DNA of 64,000 nt from Salinithrix halophila (GCF_042650125.1 NZ_JBHSAP010000015.1:310001-374000); one strand, 5' to 3'. Shown: positions 25,362 through 34,274, counted from the first letter of the stretch. A program made the numbers and translations. Notes: generated by a model not told the origin, from the sequence alone.

Positions 25362-26648
25362 ATGACTGCTATTATCGATGTATTTGGCCGCGAAGTACTG
25401 GACTCTCGTGGCAACCCAACCGTCGAAGTGGAAGTTGTACTGGAATCAGGTGCCCTCGGTCGGGCCATTGTTCCCTCCGGTGCTTCCACCGGAGCTCATG
25501 AAGCTGTCGAACTGCGGGATGGGGACAAGGAACGTTTTCTCGGCAAAGGAGTTTTAAAAGCCGTTCAGAACGTAAACGAAGTGATTGCCCCGGAATTGGA
25601 AGGGATGGATGCCTCCGACCAGGCGGCTATAGACCAGGCTTTGATCGAACTGGACGGAACTTCGAACAAAGGGAAGTTGGGAGCTAACGCCATCCTGGGT
25701 GTCTCCATGGCTGTGGCTCGTGCCGCTGCCGAGGCCCTCGGTGTTCCCCTTTATACTTATCTGGGCGGCTTCAACTCCAAGACCCTGCCTGTACCGATGA
25801 TGAACATCCTGAACGGTGGAGAACATGCCGACAACAACGTGGACATCCAGGAATTCATGGTAATGCCGGTTGGAGCAGACAGCTTTCGGGAAGGTCTGCG
25901 CATGGGAGCTGAAATCTTCCACAACTTGAAAGCGGTGCTGAAAGAAAAAGGGCTCTCCACCTCTGTCGGCGATGAAGGCGGCTTTGCCCCCGATCTTTCC
26001 TCCAATGAAGAAGCCCTGCAAACGATTGTAACCGCCATCGAAAAGGCAGGTTACAAGCCGGGGGAAGAGGTATTGTTGGCTTTGGACGTCGCCTCCACAG
26101 AGCTCTATAAGGAGGGCTCCTATCGTCTGGAAGGCGAGGGTGTGACGAAATCCGCGGATGAAATGATCGACTTCTACGAGCAACTGGTTTCGAAGTATCC
26201 GATCGTTTCCATCGAAGACGGTCTGGCTGAAGACGATTGGGATGGGTGGAAGAAATTAACCGAGCGCCTCGGCGAGAAGGTGCAACTTGTGGGTGACGAT
26301 CTCTTTGTTACGAACACGGAACGCCTTTCTGACGGGATCGAAAAAGGGGTCGGCAACTCCATTCTCGTAAAGGTAAACCAGATCGGAACCCTCACGGAAA
26401 CCTTCGACGCTGTCGAAATGGCCAAAAAAGCGGGCTATACCGCCGTGATTTCTCACCGTTCTGGGGAGACGGAAGACACCACTATCGCGGATATCGCCGT
26501 TGCAACAGGCGCCGGTCAGATCAAAACTGGGGCCCCCTCCCGCACGGATCGTGTCGCCAAATACAACCAGCTCCTGCGTATCGAAGAAGAGCTAGCGGGA
26601 ACCGCTCAGTACCCGGGCAAACTGGCTTTCTACAACTTGCGCGGCTGA
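25362..26648 (+). CDS. eno: Enolase
   Basis: This 428-residue enzyme dehydrates 2-phosphoglycerate to phosphoenolpyruvate and may also join the RNA degradosome. Signature segments include EVLDSRGNPTVEVEV, VGDEGGFAP with the catalytic glutamate, SIEDGLAEDDWDGW, LVGDDLFVTN and SHRSGETED. It is the last gene of the cggR operon; a terminator follows. Confidence 0.98.
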   Translation: MTAIIDVFGREVLDSRGNPTVEVEVVLESGALGRAIVPSGASTGAHEAVELRDGDKERFLGKGVLKAVQNVNEVIAPELEGMDASDQAAIDQALIELDGTSNKGKLGANAILGVSMAVARAAAEALGVPLYTYLGGFNSKTLPVPMMNILNGGEHADNNVDIQEFMVMPVGADSFREGLRMGAEIFHNLKAVLKEKGLSTSVGDEGGFAPDLSSNEEALQTIVTAIEKAGYKPGEEVLLALDVASTELYKEGSYRLEGEGVTKSADEMIDFYEQLVSKYPIVSIEDGLAEDDWDGWKKLTERLGEKVQLVGDDLFVTNTERLSDGIEKGVGNSILVKVNQIGTLTETFDAVEMAKKAGYTAVISHRSGETEDTTIADIAVATGAGQIKTGAPSRTDRVAKYNQLLRIEEELAGTAQYPGKLAFYNLRG

Positions 26649-26664
26649 TCTCCCCAAAAAGACA

Positions 26665-26695
26665 ACCGGACGTCCGATGCGCGTCCGGTTTTTTT
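26665..26695 (+). terminator. Terminator of the glycolytic operon
   Basis: ACCGGACG pairs with CGTCCGGT and is followed by seven T residues. Confidence 0.9.
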
Positions 26696-26712
26696 AAAGA
26701 GGAGGAATCACT

Positions 26713-26913
26713 ATGGATCAGGAATTGCAGGTCTTCCTTGAGCTGGATCTGAGGGAGGATAACTTGGCCAACGGACTTTCTCAAGCGTCCCAACAGATTC
26801 GGGATGCCTATAAGGCCGACTCCGTTATCGTCCAACAGGTAATCCCCCATACGGAAAAACGCTATACCGTTATTGCAATGGCTTATGGTGCCCAGGAGCA
26901 ACCTGGGGAATAA
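26713..26913 (+). CDS. Small acidic protein of unknown function
   Basis: This 66-residue protein has a perfect AGGAGG site and its own terminator. It looks folded: a short N-terminal strand (ELQVFLELDL), an amphipathic helix (LANGLSQASQQIRDAYK) and two strands (SVIVQQVIPH, RYTVIAMAYG). I do not recognise the family. There is no promoter-like sequence between the eno terminator and this gene, so it may be read through from eno. Confidence 0.75.
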   Translation: MDQELQVFLELDLREDNLANGLSQASQQIRDAYKADSVIVQQVIPHTEKRYTVIAMAYGAQEQPGE

Positions 26914-26930
26914 AAGGTTGCTTTGGTATA

Positions 26931-26968
26931 AAAAAACCGAACCTGCCCATGCGGCGGTTCGGTTTTTT
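26931..26968 (+). terminator. Terminator after the 66-residue protein gene
   Basis: AAAAAACCGAACC pairs perfectly with GGTTCGGTTTTTT around a 12-nt loop; bidirectional. Confidence 0.9.
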
Positions 26969-27005
26969 ACTTGATGTTCCGCTTAGCCGGTGCTTCGCTA
27001 TCTTC

Positions 27006-27034
27006 TTGAAAAGCGTGGCACCTTATGGTACATT
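27006..27034 (+). promoter_or_regulatory. Promoter of secG
   Basis: TTGAAA and TACATT are separated by 17 bp, about 45 bp upstream of the secG start. Confidence 0.65.
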
Positions 27035-27083
27035 ATGACCATGTGAAAACGGAGTTTCACACCGGCGGGAGGTGTAATGATAG

Positions 27084-27317
27084 ATGAAGATTGCAGTGGA
27101 TATCCTGCTGGCTATCGTCAGCGTCGGACTGATTCTCGTCGTCCTCCTTCAGTCCGGTAAGAGTGCGGGGCTCTCTGGAGCCATCGGGGGTGCGTCTGAG
27201 CACCTGATGGGCAAGACTAAAGCCCGGGGCATCGATGCCCTGCTGAGCAAGATCACCATCGTCTTGGCCGTACTGTTCATGGTACTTACCCTGACAGCGG
27301 GTTACTTCATCCAGTGA
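27084..27317 (+). CDS. secG: Preprotein translocase subunit SecG
   Basis: This 77-residue membrane protein is the small subunit of the SecYEG channel. It has two hydrophobic segments (ILLAIVSVGLILVVLLQSG and ITIVLAVLFMVLTLTAGYF) flanking the conserved GLSGAIGG loop. GGGAGGTG precedes the ATG. The secG-est-rnr-smpB-ssrA order is typical of Bacilli. Confidence 0.95.
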   Translation: MKIAVDILLAIVSVGLILVVLLQSGKSAGLSGAIGGASEHLMGKTKARGIDALLSKITIVLAVLFMVLTLTAGYFIQ

Positions 27318-27335
27318 GAGAGGTTCGATCATGAG

Positions 27336-27367
27336 AACAGCGGGGGGAGCCCGGCTGTTTTTTTTAT
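27336..27367 (+). terminator. Terminator after secG
   Basis: AACAGC pairs with GCTGTT with an inner GGG/CCC stem, followed by eight T residues. Confidence 0.85.
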
Positions 27368-27402
27368 CCGGTGACTATCCCTTGGAAAGGAGTCCATAGA
27401 GA

Positions 27403-28131
27403 ATGAAGGGATACCTGTTGCTGCATGGGTTTGCCGGTTCTCCGGAAGACCTGATGCCTGTGGCCCGGATGATCAAGGGATACGGGGGACGGGTACTTAC
27501 CCCTGTATTGGCTGGCCACGGCAAAGGCCGGGACGCGATGAGGGAAGTGGACTGGGAAGATTGGCTTACCAGCGCGGAAAACGGATTGGATCAATTGAGC
27601 CGGGTCTGTTCAGGAGTCAGCGTCATCGGTTTTTCTCTGGGAGCGCTCTTGACGGTGCTTCTCGCCCGGGATTACCGGGTGGTGGACCGGGTGGTCCTGA
27701 TGAGTCCACCGGTCTTTACGAACCCAACGGAATTGATGTGGGGGATGGCGGATGTACTAAAACACGCAAAAAACCCCACAGGAACTTATCTGAAGGAATA
27801 CCTTCGCCGGCTGTTTCGTTCCCCTGTCCGGTCTATCGGTGAATTGCACGGCCTAATGAAGACCGTCGAACCGGTCTACAGAGAACTGGAGAAGCCCACT
27901 CTCATCCTTCAGGGTGGAAAGGATGATTTGGCCCATCCTAAAGGGGCGCGCCACATTTACAACCGGATCCCCGCTGAGGAGAAACGACTTGTTGTCTTGC
28001 ACCGATCCCGCCACCTCCTATGCATGGACCGAGAGGTAGAGCGTGTTTTAGAAGAGACAGAATCTTTCCTCGGCTTGAAAGAGACGGAGCCCCAGCGACC
28101 GATCTCCTGGAGCCGAACCCGTCATGTATGA
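27403..28131 (+). CDS. est: Carboxylesterase (Est30-like alpha/beta hydrolase)
   Basis: This 242-residue alpha/beta hydrolase cleaves short-chain carboxyl esters or acylglycerols. The oxyanion segment LLLHGFAGSPED, nucleophile Ser78 in GFSLG, an acid in GGKDDLAHP and the histidine in SRHLLCMD form the triad. It is related to the second esterase at 30582. A GGAAAGGAG site lies before the ATG. It converges on the K+ channel gene with a 14-bp gap and no clear terminator. Confidence 0.9.
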   Translation: MKGYLLLHGFAGSPEDLMPVARMIKGYGGRVLTPVLAGHGKGRDAMREVDWEDWLTSAENGLDQLSRVCSGVSVIGFSLGALLTVLLARDYRVVDRVVLMSPPVFTNPTELMWGMADVLKHAKNPTGTYLKEYLRRLFRSPVRSIGELHGLMKTVEPVYRELEKPTLILQGGKDDLAHPKGARHIYNRIPAEEKRLVVLHRSRHLLCMDREVERVLEETESFLGLKETEPQRPISWSRTRHV

Positions 28132-28145
28132 TGAAGGGCCTAACA

Positions 28146-29015
28146 TTACTCTCCAATCCCGTGATTCCGATGCGGTGGAGTTGTTGTTACAGGGAAGGCT
28201 TCTGAAGGAGGCTGTCTTTCCCGGAGGTGGTGCAGGAGGTGGAGCAGGGAATCGTACTCTGCCGGACTCAGTTCATCAATTCGTTCCAACTGTCCCATGG
28301 CCGTCTCCACCAATTGGCGACGGATCCGGTCCTCGTCACAGGTCCCTTCTTTTTCGTGATGCAAAACTTGGGTAAAGTGGGCCGCTACGCTGGCGGTAAC
28401 CGAGCCGATCAGGCCGATCCCGGTGAACATCAAAACGATGGCGATCATCCGTCCACCGAAAGTGACGGGGGAGATATCTCCATATCCGACGGTGGTTGTG
28501 GTGACAACCGCCCACCAGATGGCATCGGAAAACGAATCGATCCCTTCATTCCTCTGTAGTTCCAAGAGGTAGACACCTCCCGCCCCCCACAGGATGATCA
28601 AGAGGGCAATCCCGAAGGAAACCTGGATCTGGCGGGCTCGTAAAAAGCCCCATAAAAAGGAGGACATCCGTACCAGCCGCAGAAGGCGAACCACCCTTAA
28701 TAACCGCAACGCCCGAAAATAGGATTCCAGGGGGATCATCGCCAGAATGTCAATCCAGTTCCGGCGGATAAATGCGAATTTATCCTTGTTGAAACAGAGT
28801 CTGATCAGGTATTCCAGCCAAAACCAGGTGAGTAACATGCGGTCAATCCAGATAAGACGCTCTTCGGTAAACCACGAATGGTTTTCCAGCGTATCCATGG
28901 CTTCACTGATCAAGAGAATGGTATAACTAAATGTGATAAACACGATAAACAATTCGTACGCCATCTGGAGGCGGTAAGCCGATTTTCGATAAAGTGACTT
29001 CAAATCTACCTTCAT
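28146..29015 (-). CDS. Voltage-sensor-type potassium channel protein
   Basis: This 289-residue membrane protein has six predicted helices: a voltage-sensor-like domain with an S4-type arginine ladder (FRALRLLRVVRLLRLVR), then two pore helices around the K+ filter TTTTVGYGD. The C-terminal 80 residues are cytoplasmic and lack an RCK domain. It resembles bacterial Kv-like channels. A GGGAGGAG site precedes the ATG. Confidence 0.9.
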   Translation of the reverse strand: MKVDLKSLYRKSAYRLQMAYELFIVFITFSYTILLISEAMDTLENHSWFTEERLIWIDRMLLTWFWLEYLIRLCFNKDKFAFIRRNWIDILAMIPLESYFRALRLLRVVRLLRLVRMSSFLWGFLRARQIQVSFGIALLIILWGAGGVYLLELQRNEGIDSFSDAIWWAVVTTTTVGYGDISPVTFGGRMIAIVLMFTGIGLIGSVTASVAAHFTQVLHHEKEGTCDEDRIRRQLVETAMGQLERIDELSPAEYDSLLHLLHHLRERQPPSEAFPVTTTPPHRNHGIGE

Positions 29016-29119
29016 ATGGAGGTCTCCTCCCTAAAAACCTAATCCTGGTGATGATATCACGAGAAGGAAGGCCGATGACACGGAAAATTCGGGAAACCCC
29101 GATTTTTTTCGTTTTCTCC

Positions 29120-29148
29120 TTGTCAAAACCAATCAAGCATGGTATTAT
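29120..29148 (+). promoter_or_regulatory. Promoter of the first isolated 5S rRNA gene
   Basis: TTGTCA and TATTAT are separated by 17 bp, just upstream of the 5S gene. The same layout precedes the second 5S gene. Confidence 0.75.
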
Positions 29149-29156
29149 ACTTTTTG

Positions 29157-29273
29157 TCTGGTGGTGACAGCGGAGGGGATCCACCCGTTCCCATCCCGAA
29201 CACGGCAGTTAAGCCCTCCAGCGCCGATGGTACTTGGGGCGCGAGCCCCTGGGAGAGTAGGACGTTGCCAGGC
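29157..29273 (+). rRNA. rrf: 5S ribosomal RNA, isolated copy 1
   Basis: This 117-nt sequence has the Bacilli 5S landmarks: CCCGTTCCCATCCCGAACAC, GTTAAGC, GCGCCGATGGTA and GAGAGTAGG, with matching 5' and 3' ends. It is identical to the copy at 30198. No 16S or 23S gene is present; it has its own promoter and terminator. Confidence 0.95.
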
Positions 29274-29278
29274 GAAGT

Positions 29279-29306
29279 AGCACCCGCAATCGGCGGGTGC
29301 TTTTTT
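29279..29306 (+). terminator. Terminator of 5S copy 1
   Basis: GCACCCGC pairs with GCGGGTGC, followed by six T residues. Confidence 0.9.
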
Positions 29307-29446
29307 CATGCCTGAGGCTGTAGGGAAAGGGTCAGGGAACTATATCCAACCGACAAGGATGAAAAATATATCTTTTCCTCTATGGACGGAAGCCTTTATT
29401 TTGTGGAAAATCGTCCTATCGAGGTTAACAGGGAAAGGATGTCGGC

Positions 29447-30112
29447 ATGGGTTTCCAGATGGACACGGCAATGGACAGAAAAATCCGGTCGGAAGAGAGA
29501 CTTCGCCAACAAGGGGTACCGGTAGATGAGACGCTGCCGGTGATTGAAAGAGAGGGAGATGTTCACCTGCGGAACGCGGAAGAGACGGCTGCAAGATCGG
29601 TCATTCTTTACGCGCTGCAAGGGGTCATTTTTCATGATGATCCGGCACGGGTCGTCCGGTGGGTGGAGAAGGAAGGGTTGTGGGCCCAAATCAGTCCTGA
29701 GGAGAAACCCATTTTTCAGTTACCCGTCTCCTCCCTCGACCCGGCGGAAAAGGAACGGCAGTTGAACGAGCTGGAGTCCCATCCGCTTACTTGGCGCATG
29801 GAAGCCTTGTGGGCACTTTTGTGGGCCTTGGGGAAAGCAGAAAAGCTGGGTTTTCCTGCAGAGGAGTGCGATGCTCCTCTGGTAAAAGAATGTCTGCCTG
29901 GATTGGATGAACCGGTGCGACCCTACTTAGAGGAAGCACGTCTCCGACCGGTCTCTGAGATCCTGGATGAGCTGGACTGGCTTCGCCGCCTTCTGTGGGC
30001 AGGGGAACAGCGAAAAGAAGGGGAACCCGTCCCTGGCGGGTATGAGCCAGCGGTTGCTTGGCAATGGCATGAAGCACTCAACTGGTTAATCAATGATCAG
30101 GACTGGAGATGA
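29447..30112 (+). CDS. DUF4272-family protein
   Basis: This 221-residue soluble protein resembles the DUF4272 family: an N-terminal RSEERLRQQGVPVDETLPVI segment and the central TWRMEALWALLWALGKAEKL. No catalytic motif or signal peptide is visible, so it should be cytoplasmic; its function is unknown. It has a GGGAAAGGAT site and its own terminator and lies between two identical 5S rRNA genes. Confidence 0.82.
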   Translation: MGFQMDTAMDRKIRSEERLRQQGVPVDETLPVIEREGDVHLRNAEETAARSVILYALQGVIFHDDPARVVRWVEKEGLWAQISPEEKPIFQLPVSSLDPAEKERQLNELESHPLTWRMEALWALLWALGKAEKLGFPAEECDAPLVKECLPGLDEPVRPYLEEARLRPVSEILDELDWLRRLLWAGEQRKEGEPVPGGYEPAVAWQWHEALNWLINDQDWR

Positions 30113-30120
30113 TCCGGAGG

Positions 30121-30150
30121 AAGGAGGATGCGGAGCAACCTCCTTTTTTT
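30121..30150 (+). terminator. Terminator after the DUF4272 gene
   Basis: AAGGAGG pairs with CCTCCTT with an inner TGC/GCA stem, followed by a T run. Confidence 0.8.
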
Positions 30151-30160
30151 CATTCTCCTC

Positions 30161-30189
30161 TTGCCAAAACCAATCAAACATGATATTAT
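30161..30189 (+). promoter_or_regulatory. Promoter of the second isolated 5S rRNA gene
   Basis: TTGCCA and TATTAT are separated by 17 bp; the spacer is nearly identical to that of copy 1. Confidence 0.75.
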
Positions 30190-30197
30190 AACATTTG

Positions 30198-30314
30198 TCT
30201 GGTGGTGACAGCGGAGGGGATCCACCCGTTCCCATCCCGAACACGGCAGTTAAGCCCTCCAGCGCCGATGGTACTTGGGGCGCGAGCCCCTGGGAGAGTA
30301 GGACGTTGCCAGGC
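30198..30314 (+). rRNA. rrf: 5S ribosomal RNA, isolated copy 2
   Basis: The 117-nt gene is identical to the copy at 29157, and the promoter spacer and the following terminator are closely similar. The unit promoter-5S-terminator appears to have been duplicated about 1 kb apart. Confidence 0.95.
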
Positions 30315-30317
30315 GAT

Positions 30318-30350
30318 AAAAAAGCACCCGCTATCGGCGGGTGCTTTTTT
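30318..30350 (+). terminator. Terminator of 5S copy 2
   Basis: AAAAAAGCACCCGC pairs with GCGGGTGCTTTTTT; same stem as after copy 1. Confidence 0.9.
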
Positions 30351-30581
30351 GTTTTTAACGGGGTTCCCGGAAAACCATTCCACCAGCGGTTTGTCTTGTG
30401 ATACTCTTGATTTACGGTATGCAAGGGATTGGTGCCTCTGTCTACGGTTATAAAGGACGGATTTTGGAGCAAAATGTTACTAAATGCCGCCGTAAAAACC
30501 AACCCGGGTGTAAGCAGGGGAGGGACGGGGAACAGTTCAAACAGAGGTGCCAATCGAACAGATTGGCAGGAGGCTTGCTTC

Positions 30582-31343
30582 ATGAAAATCCAACGCCGTT
30601 CACCCGACCTTTTCTTTTATAAGGGGGGAAGAACTGGGATCCTACTGGTTCATGGGTTTACGGGTACTCCGTCGGAAATGAGGCCATTGGGGGATTACCT
30701 GAAAAAGAAAGGTTACACCGTTTACGCCCCGCTCTTAGCTGGCCATGGGACGACACCGGAAGAGATGGTATGTACTTCCTGGACAGATTGGTGGGATAGT
30801 ACCCTGGAAGGCTACGAACGGATCAAGGAGAGCGGAGTCGATCGGATTGTTGTCGTCGGCCTCTCTATGGGAGGGAGTCTCTCTCTTAACTTGGCTCGAA
30901 CCAAACCTCTAGCCGGAGTGGTATCCCTTTGTGCTCCCGTCTGGCTGCGGGACAAGCGGGCGCATCTTGCCGGGATGGTCCATTTTGTAAAGCCTTATAT
31001 GAAGCGGGGAGGGGGGAAACCCCTTCATATCGAGGAGCACCTGGTCCCTTACGACCGAACTCCGTTAAAGTGTGTTTCCTCCCTTTGCAGGTTGGTCCGC
31101 CATGTCCGCACCCACCTTCATGAGGTGCGGGTTCCGGCGCTAGTGGTTCAGGCAGAGAAAGATGAGACGGTTGTGCCCAAGAGCGCCTCCTACATATATG
31201 AAAGCATTGCCTCCCCTGACAAAGAGATCCGATGGTTTAAAAAGTCGAGTCACATCATTACCCTTGACAGAGAGAGGGAGCATCTATTTGACGAGATCGG
31301 TGCCTTTGTGAAGCGGGTAGCCGGAACGACGGACAATCCCTGA
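30582..31343 (+). CDS. est: Carboxylesterase / monoacylglycerol lipase-type hydrolase
   Basis: This 253-residue alpha/beta hydrolase resembles Geobacillus Est30 in motifs and length. Nucleophile Ser95 is in GLSMGG, the acid in QAEKDETVVP and the base in KSSHIITLD; the N-terminal LLVHGFTGTP forms the oxyanion hole. The frame opens at 30429, but the ATG at 30582 has a GGCAGGAGG site and gives the family N-terminus. It lies 19 bp before rnr, matching the conserved est-rnr-smpB order, so this is probably the ancestral est and the gene at 27403 a paralogue. Confidence 0.92.
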   Translation: MKIQRRSPDLFFYKGGRTGILLVHGFTGTPSEMRPLGDYLKKKGYTVYAPLLAGHGTTPEEMVCTSWTDWWDSTLEGYERIKESGVDRIVVVGLSMGGSLSLNLARTKPLAGVVSLCAPVWLRDKRAHLAGMVHFVKPYMKRGGGKPLHIEEHLVPYDRTPLKCVSSLCRLVRHVRTHLHEVRVPALVVQAEKDETVVPKSASYIYESIASPDKEIRWFKKSSHIITLDREREHLFDEIGAFVKRVAGTTDNP

Positions 31344-31362
31344 ATGGGAAAGGAGCATCAGC

Positions 31363-33660
31363 GTGGTTGAAGAACGCGATATTATTGAATTTATGCTGAA
31401 AACGGCATACAAGCCAATGACATTAGAGGAATTGCAGCAAGCCCTTGAAGTGGAAACACCCGAACAGGAGTCATTCCGGGGGTTGCTCAACGGGCTGGAG
31501 GAAGAAGGGCGGATTGTACGGACCCGCGTCAACCGCTATGGGGTGCCGGAACGACTCAACTTGATGCGCGGTCGGTTACAGGGCAACGCCAAGGGGTTCG
31601 GCTTCGTCATTCCCGACGCGGAGATGCCTTATGACACGGACCTGTTCGTTCATGGAAACCAAATGAACGGGGCCATGGACGGGGATACCGTTCTCGCTCG
31701 CATCGAAGGCCAGGAGGAAGGGAAACGTCCAGAGGGAGAAGTCGTACGCATTCTGAAGCGGGGCAGAACCCAGGTGGTGGGGACTTACACCGACTCCAAG
31801 CATTTCGGCTTCGTCGTTGCCGATGACAAGCGATTGTCGGCGGATATCTTTATCCCTAAGGGCGCCAAAGGGCAAGCCAAAGAAGGGGATAAAGTGGTTG
31901 TCAAATTGACCGCTTATCCTGAGGGACGAAGGAGCGCTGAGGGAGAAATCATTGAAGTCCTCGGTCAAAAAGATGCCCCCGGCGTTGATATCCTCTCTGT
32001 CATCCGCAAGTATCAATTACCTGAAAATTTTCCCGCAGATGTGTTACAGGAAGCGGAGAAAGTGCCGGAGACTATCTCTGAAGAGGAGATCAAAGACCGC
32101 CGCGATCTGCGTGATCGAGTGATGGTAACCATTGACGGGGCGGATGCCAAGGATTTGGACGACGCTGTCTCTGTCGAACGACTGGAAAACGGACGTATCC
32201 GGCTGGGGGTTCACATTGCAGATGTTAGTTATTATGTGAAAGAGGGAAGTGCCCTCGACAGGGAGGCCTATGAGCGAGGAAACAGCGTCTACCTGGTTGA
32301 TCGGGTGATTCCGATGCTGCCCCAGCGCCTTTCAAACGGTATTTGCTCCCTAAACCCCCAGGTGAACCGGCTCACCATGACCTGCGACATGGAGATGGAC
32401 AGCAAGGGGAATGTGATCCATCATGAGATCTATCCTAGTGTGATTCGAACCAATGAGCGGATGACTTATGATGATGTCAAGCGAATTCTCATCGATCAGG
32501 ATGAAGAGCTGATTGCGCGCTATGAGCCTCTTGTTCCTCATTTTCAACTGATGGCCGAGCTAGCGGATATTCTCCGTAACCGCCGTTTTGAACGGGGAGC
32601 GATTGACTTCGATTTTCCAGAGGCCAAGATCAAGGTGGACGAGCAGGGGCAGCCTATCGCCATCGTGAAGCGGCCCCGCACGATCGCTGAAATGATGATC
32701 GAGGAGTTTATGCTCGCTGCTAACGAAACGGTAGCAGAACACTTTTACAAGTTGAAGGTCCCCTTCATGTATCGGATTCACGAGCATCCAAACCCGGAGA
32801 AGCTCCAATCCTTCTTCGAGTTCATCACCATTTTCGGTCATACTGCTACCGGCCGGTCGGATAAGATCAAACCCCGGGTGTTGCAGCAATTGCTGGAGAA
32901 GGTCCAAGGCAAGCCCGAAGAGCAGGTGATCAGCACCGTCATGCTGCGTTCGATGCAACAGGCCAAATATTCTGCTGAGTGTCTGGGTCACTTTGGCCTG
33001 GCTGCCACCTTCTACTCCCATTTCACCTCTCCGATCCGTCGTTATCCTGACCTGATTATCCACCGAATCATGCGCGAAGTGTTCGAACACAACGGCAAAG
33101 ATCTCCCGGAAAAGCGGAAAACCCACTTCGCCGGATGGCTCCCAGAAGCGGGACAGCACACCTCGGAGCGGGAGCGGATCGCTATCGACGCCGAGCGGGA
33201 GACCGACGACCTGAAAAAGGCCGAGTTTATGGAAGACAAGGTCGGCGAAACCTTCGAAGGCGTTATCAGCAGTGTCACCTCTTTCGGCATGTTCGTCGAA
33301 CTGGACAACACCGTCGAGGGCATGGTACACGTCAGCTATATGACCGACGATTACTACCACTATGACGATACAACCTACCGCATGACCGGTGAACGAACGG
33401 GAAAAGTCTACAGTATCGGCGACAAGGTGACCATCCGGGTTATCGGGGTGAATCTCGACGAACACAAGGTGGACTTCGAACTGATGGGCGATGAAGAAGA
33501 CGGCCAATCCCGTCCCTTGCCTCGACCCCGCAAACGCCCTTCCGGAGCAGGGCCGTCCAGACGGAAACCGTCCAATGGAAAGGGTGGCGACCGGGATCGA
33601 AGGGGCGGCGGCTTCTCTCCAAGAGGAAAAGGGAAGCCAGGCCGGAGTCGAAAGAAATAA
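31363..33660 (+). CDS. rnr: Ribonuclease R
   Basis: This 765-residue 3'-5' exoribonuclease degrades structured RNA and takes part in tmRNA-linked mRNA decay. The N-terminal winged helix and cold-shock domains (GRLQGNAKGFGFVIPD) precede the RNB catalytic domain, with acids in TIDGADAKDLDDAVSVE, and a C-terminal S1 domain (EGVISSVTSFGMFVELD). A highly basic Arg/Lys/Gly tail follows. GTG is the start, with AAAGGAG upstream. It is in the secG-rnr-smpB-ssrA group. Confidence 0.97.
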   Translation: MVEERDIIEFMLKTAYKPMTLEELQQALEVETPEQESFRGLLNGLEEEGRIVRTRVNRYGVPERLNLMRGRLQGNAKGFGFVIPDAEMPYDTDLFVHGNQMNGAMDGDTVLARIEGQEEGKRPEGEVVRILKRGRTQVVGTYTDSKHFGFVVADDKRLSADIFIPKGAKGQAKEGDKVVVKLTAYPEGRRSAEGEIIEVLGQKDAPGVDILSVIRKYQLPENFPADVLQEAEKVPETISEEEIKDRRDLRDRVMVTIDGADAKDLDDAVSVERLENGRIRLGVHIADVSYYVKEGSALDREAYERGNSVYLVDRVIPMLPQRLSNGICSLNPQVNRLTMTCDMEMDSKGNVIHHEIYPSVIRTNERMTYDDVKRILIDQDEELIARYEPLVPHFQLMAELADILRNRRFERGAIDFDFPEAKIKVDEQGQPIAIVKRPRTIAEMMIEEFMLAANETVAEHFYKLKVPFMYRIHEHPNPEKLQSFFEFITIFGHTATGRSDKIKPRVLQQLLEKVQGKPEEQVISTVMLRSMQQAKYSAECLGHFGLAATFYSHFTSPIRRYPDLIIHRIMREVFEHNGKDLPEKRKTHFAGWLPEAGQHTSERERIAIDAERETDDLKKAEFMEDKVGETFEGVISSVTSFGMFVELDNTVEGMVHVSYMTDDYYHYDDTTYRMTGERTGKVYSIGDKVTIRVIGVNLDEHKVDFELMGDEEDGQSRPLPRPRKRPSGAGPSRRKPSNGKGGDRDRRGGGFSPRGKGKPGRSRKK

Positions 33661-33681
33661 TCCGCCCCCTGTACCCCCGTA

Positions 33682-33711
33682 TTGACGCCCGTCCTTCCCC
33701 GTTGGTATACT
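33682..33711 (+). promoter_or_regulatory. Promoter of smpB
   Basis: TTGACG and TATACT are separated by 18 bp, with a TGG extension of the -10. Confidence 0.7.
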
Positions 33712-33748
33712 AAAAGATGCCGATTTCAAAACAACGGGGGTGAGCATG

Positions 33749-34213
33749 ATGCCGAAAGGCGGTGTCAAGGTGGTCGCGCGTAACAAAAAAGCGCTCCACG
33801 ATTATCACATCGAGGAAACCTTCGAGGCGGGCATCGTGCTCACCGGGACGGAGATCAAATCGATCCGCCAAGGGCGGGTCAACCTGAAGGACAGCTACGC
33901 CCTGATCGATAAAGGCGAGGTGTTCCTTCTCAACATGCACATCAGCCCCTTTGAACAGGGGAATCGCTATAATCATGAACCGACCCGGACCCGGAAACTC
34001 CTCCTTCACAAAGGGGAGATCAGTAAACTGATCGGTCTCACCCAACAAAAAGGGTTCACCTTGGTTCCGCTGGATCTCCATCTACGTCACGGCTTCGCTA
34101 AAGTCCAGCTGGCCTTGGCGAAGGGGAAAAAGCTGCACGATAAGCGGCAGGCGATTGCCAAACGAGACGCCCAACGGGAGATTCAGCGGGAGCTCAAAGA
34201 ACGGATGCGATAA
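33749..34213 (+). CDS. smpB: SsrA-binding protein SmpB
   Basis: This 154-residue protein binds the tRNA-like end of tmRNA and brings it to stalled ribosomes. Signature segments are NKKALHDYHIEETFEAGIVL (pieces), GTEIKSIRQGRVNLKDSYA and the basic C-terminal tail KKLHDKRQAIAKRDAQRE. Three in-frame starts exist (GTG 33740, ATG 33746, ATG 33749); the last fits the family N-terminus MPKG and has GGGGGTG 6 nt upstream. tmRNA lies just downstream. Confidence 0.96.
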   Translation: MPKGGVKVVARNKKALHDYHIEETFEAGIVLTGTEIKSIRQGRVNLKDSYALIDKGEVFLLNMHISPFEQGNRYNHEPTRTRKLLLHKGEISKLIGLTQQKGFTLVPLDLHLRHGFAKVQLALAKGKKLHDKRQAIAKRDAQREIQRELKERMR

Positions 34214-34245
34214 CCGGGCCCGGGTCAAAATATTCTTTTCTAGTC

Positions 34246-34274
34246 TTTACAGGAAGCCGATAAGATGGTATAAT
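34246..34274 (+). promoter_or_regulatory. Promoter of ssrA
   Basis: TTTACA and TATAAT are separated by 17 bp, with an extended TGG before the -10. Confidence 0.8.

Noticed and set aside
30429..30581. 51-residue N-terminal extension of the second esterase
   Set aside because: It lacks a ribosome site and family similarity; the ATG at 30582 has GGCAGGAGG.
32560..33786. 408-residue minus-strand ORF opposite rnr
   Set aside because: It lies entirely antisense to the clear RNase R and smpB start region, with no family features; a shadow of GC-rich coding sequence.
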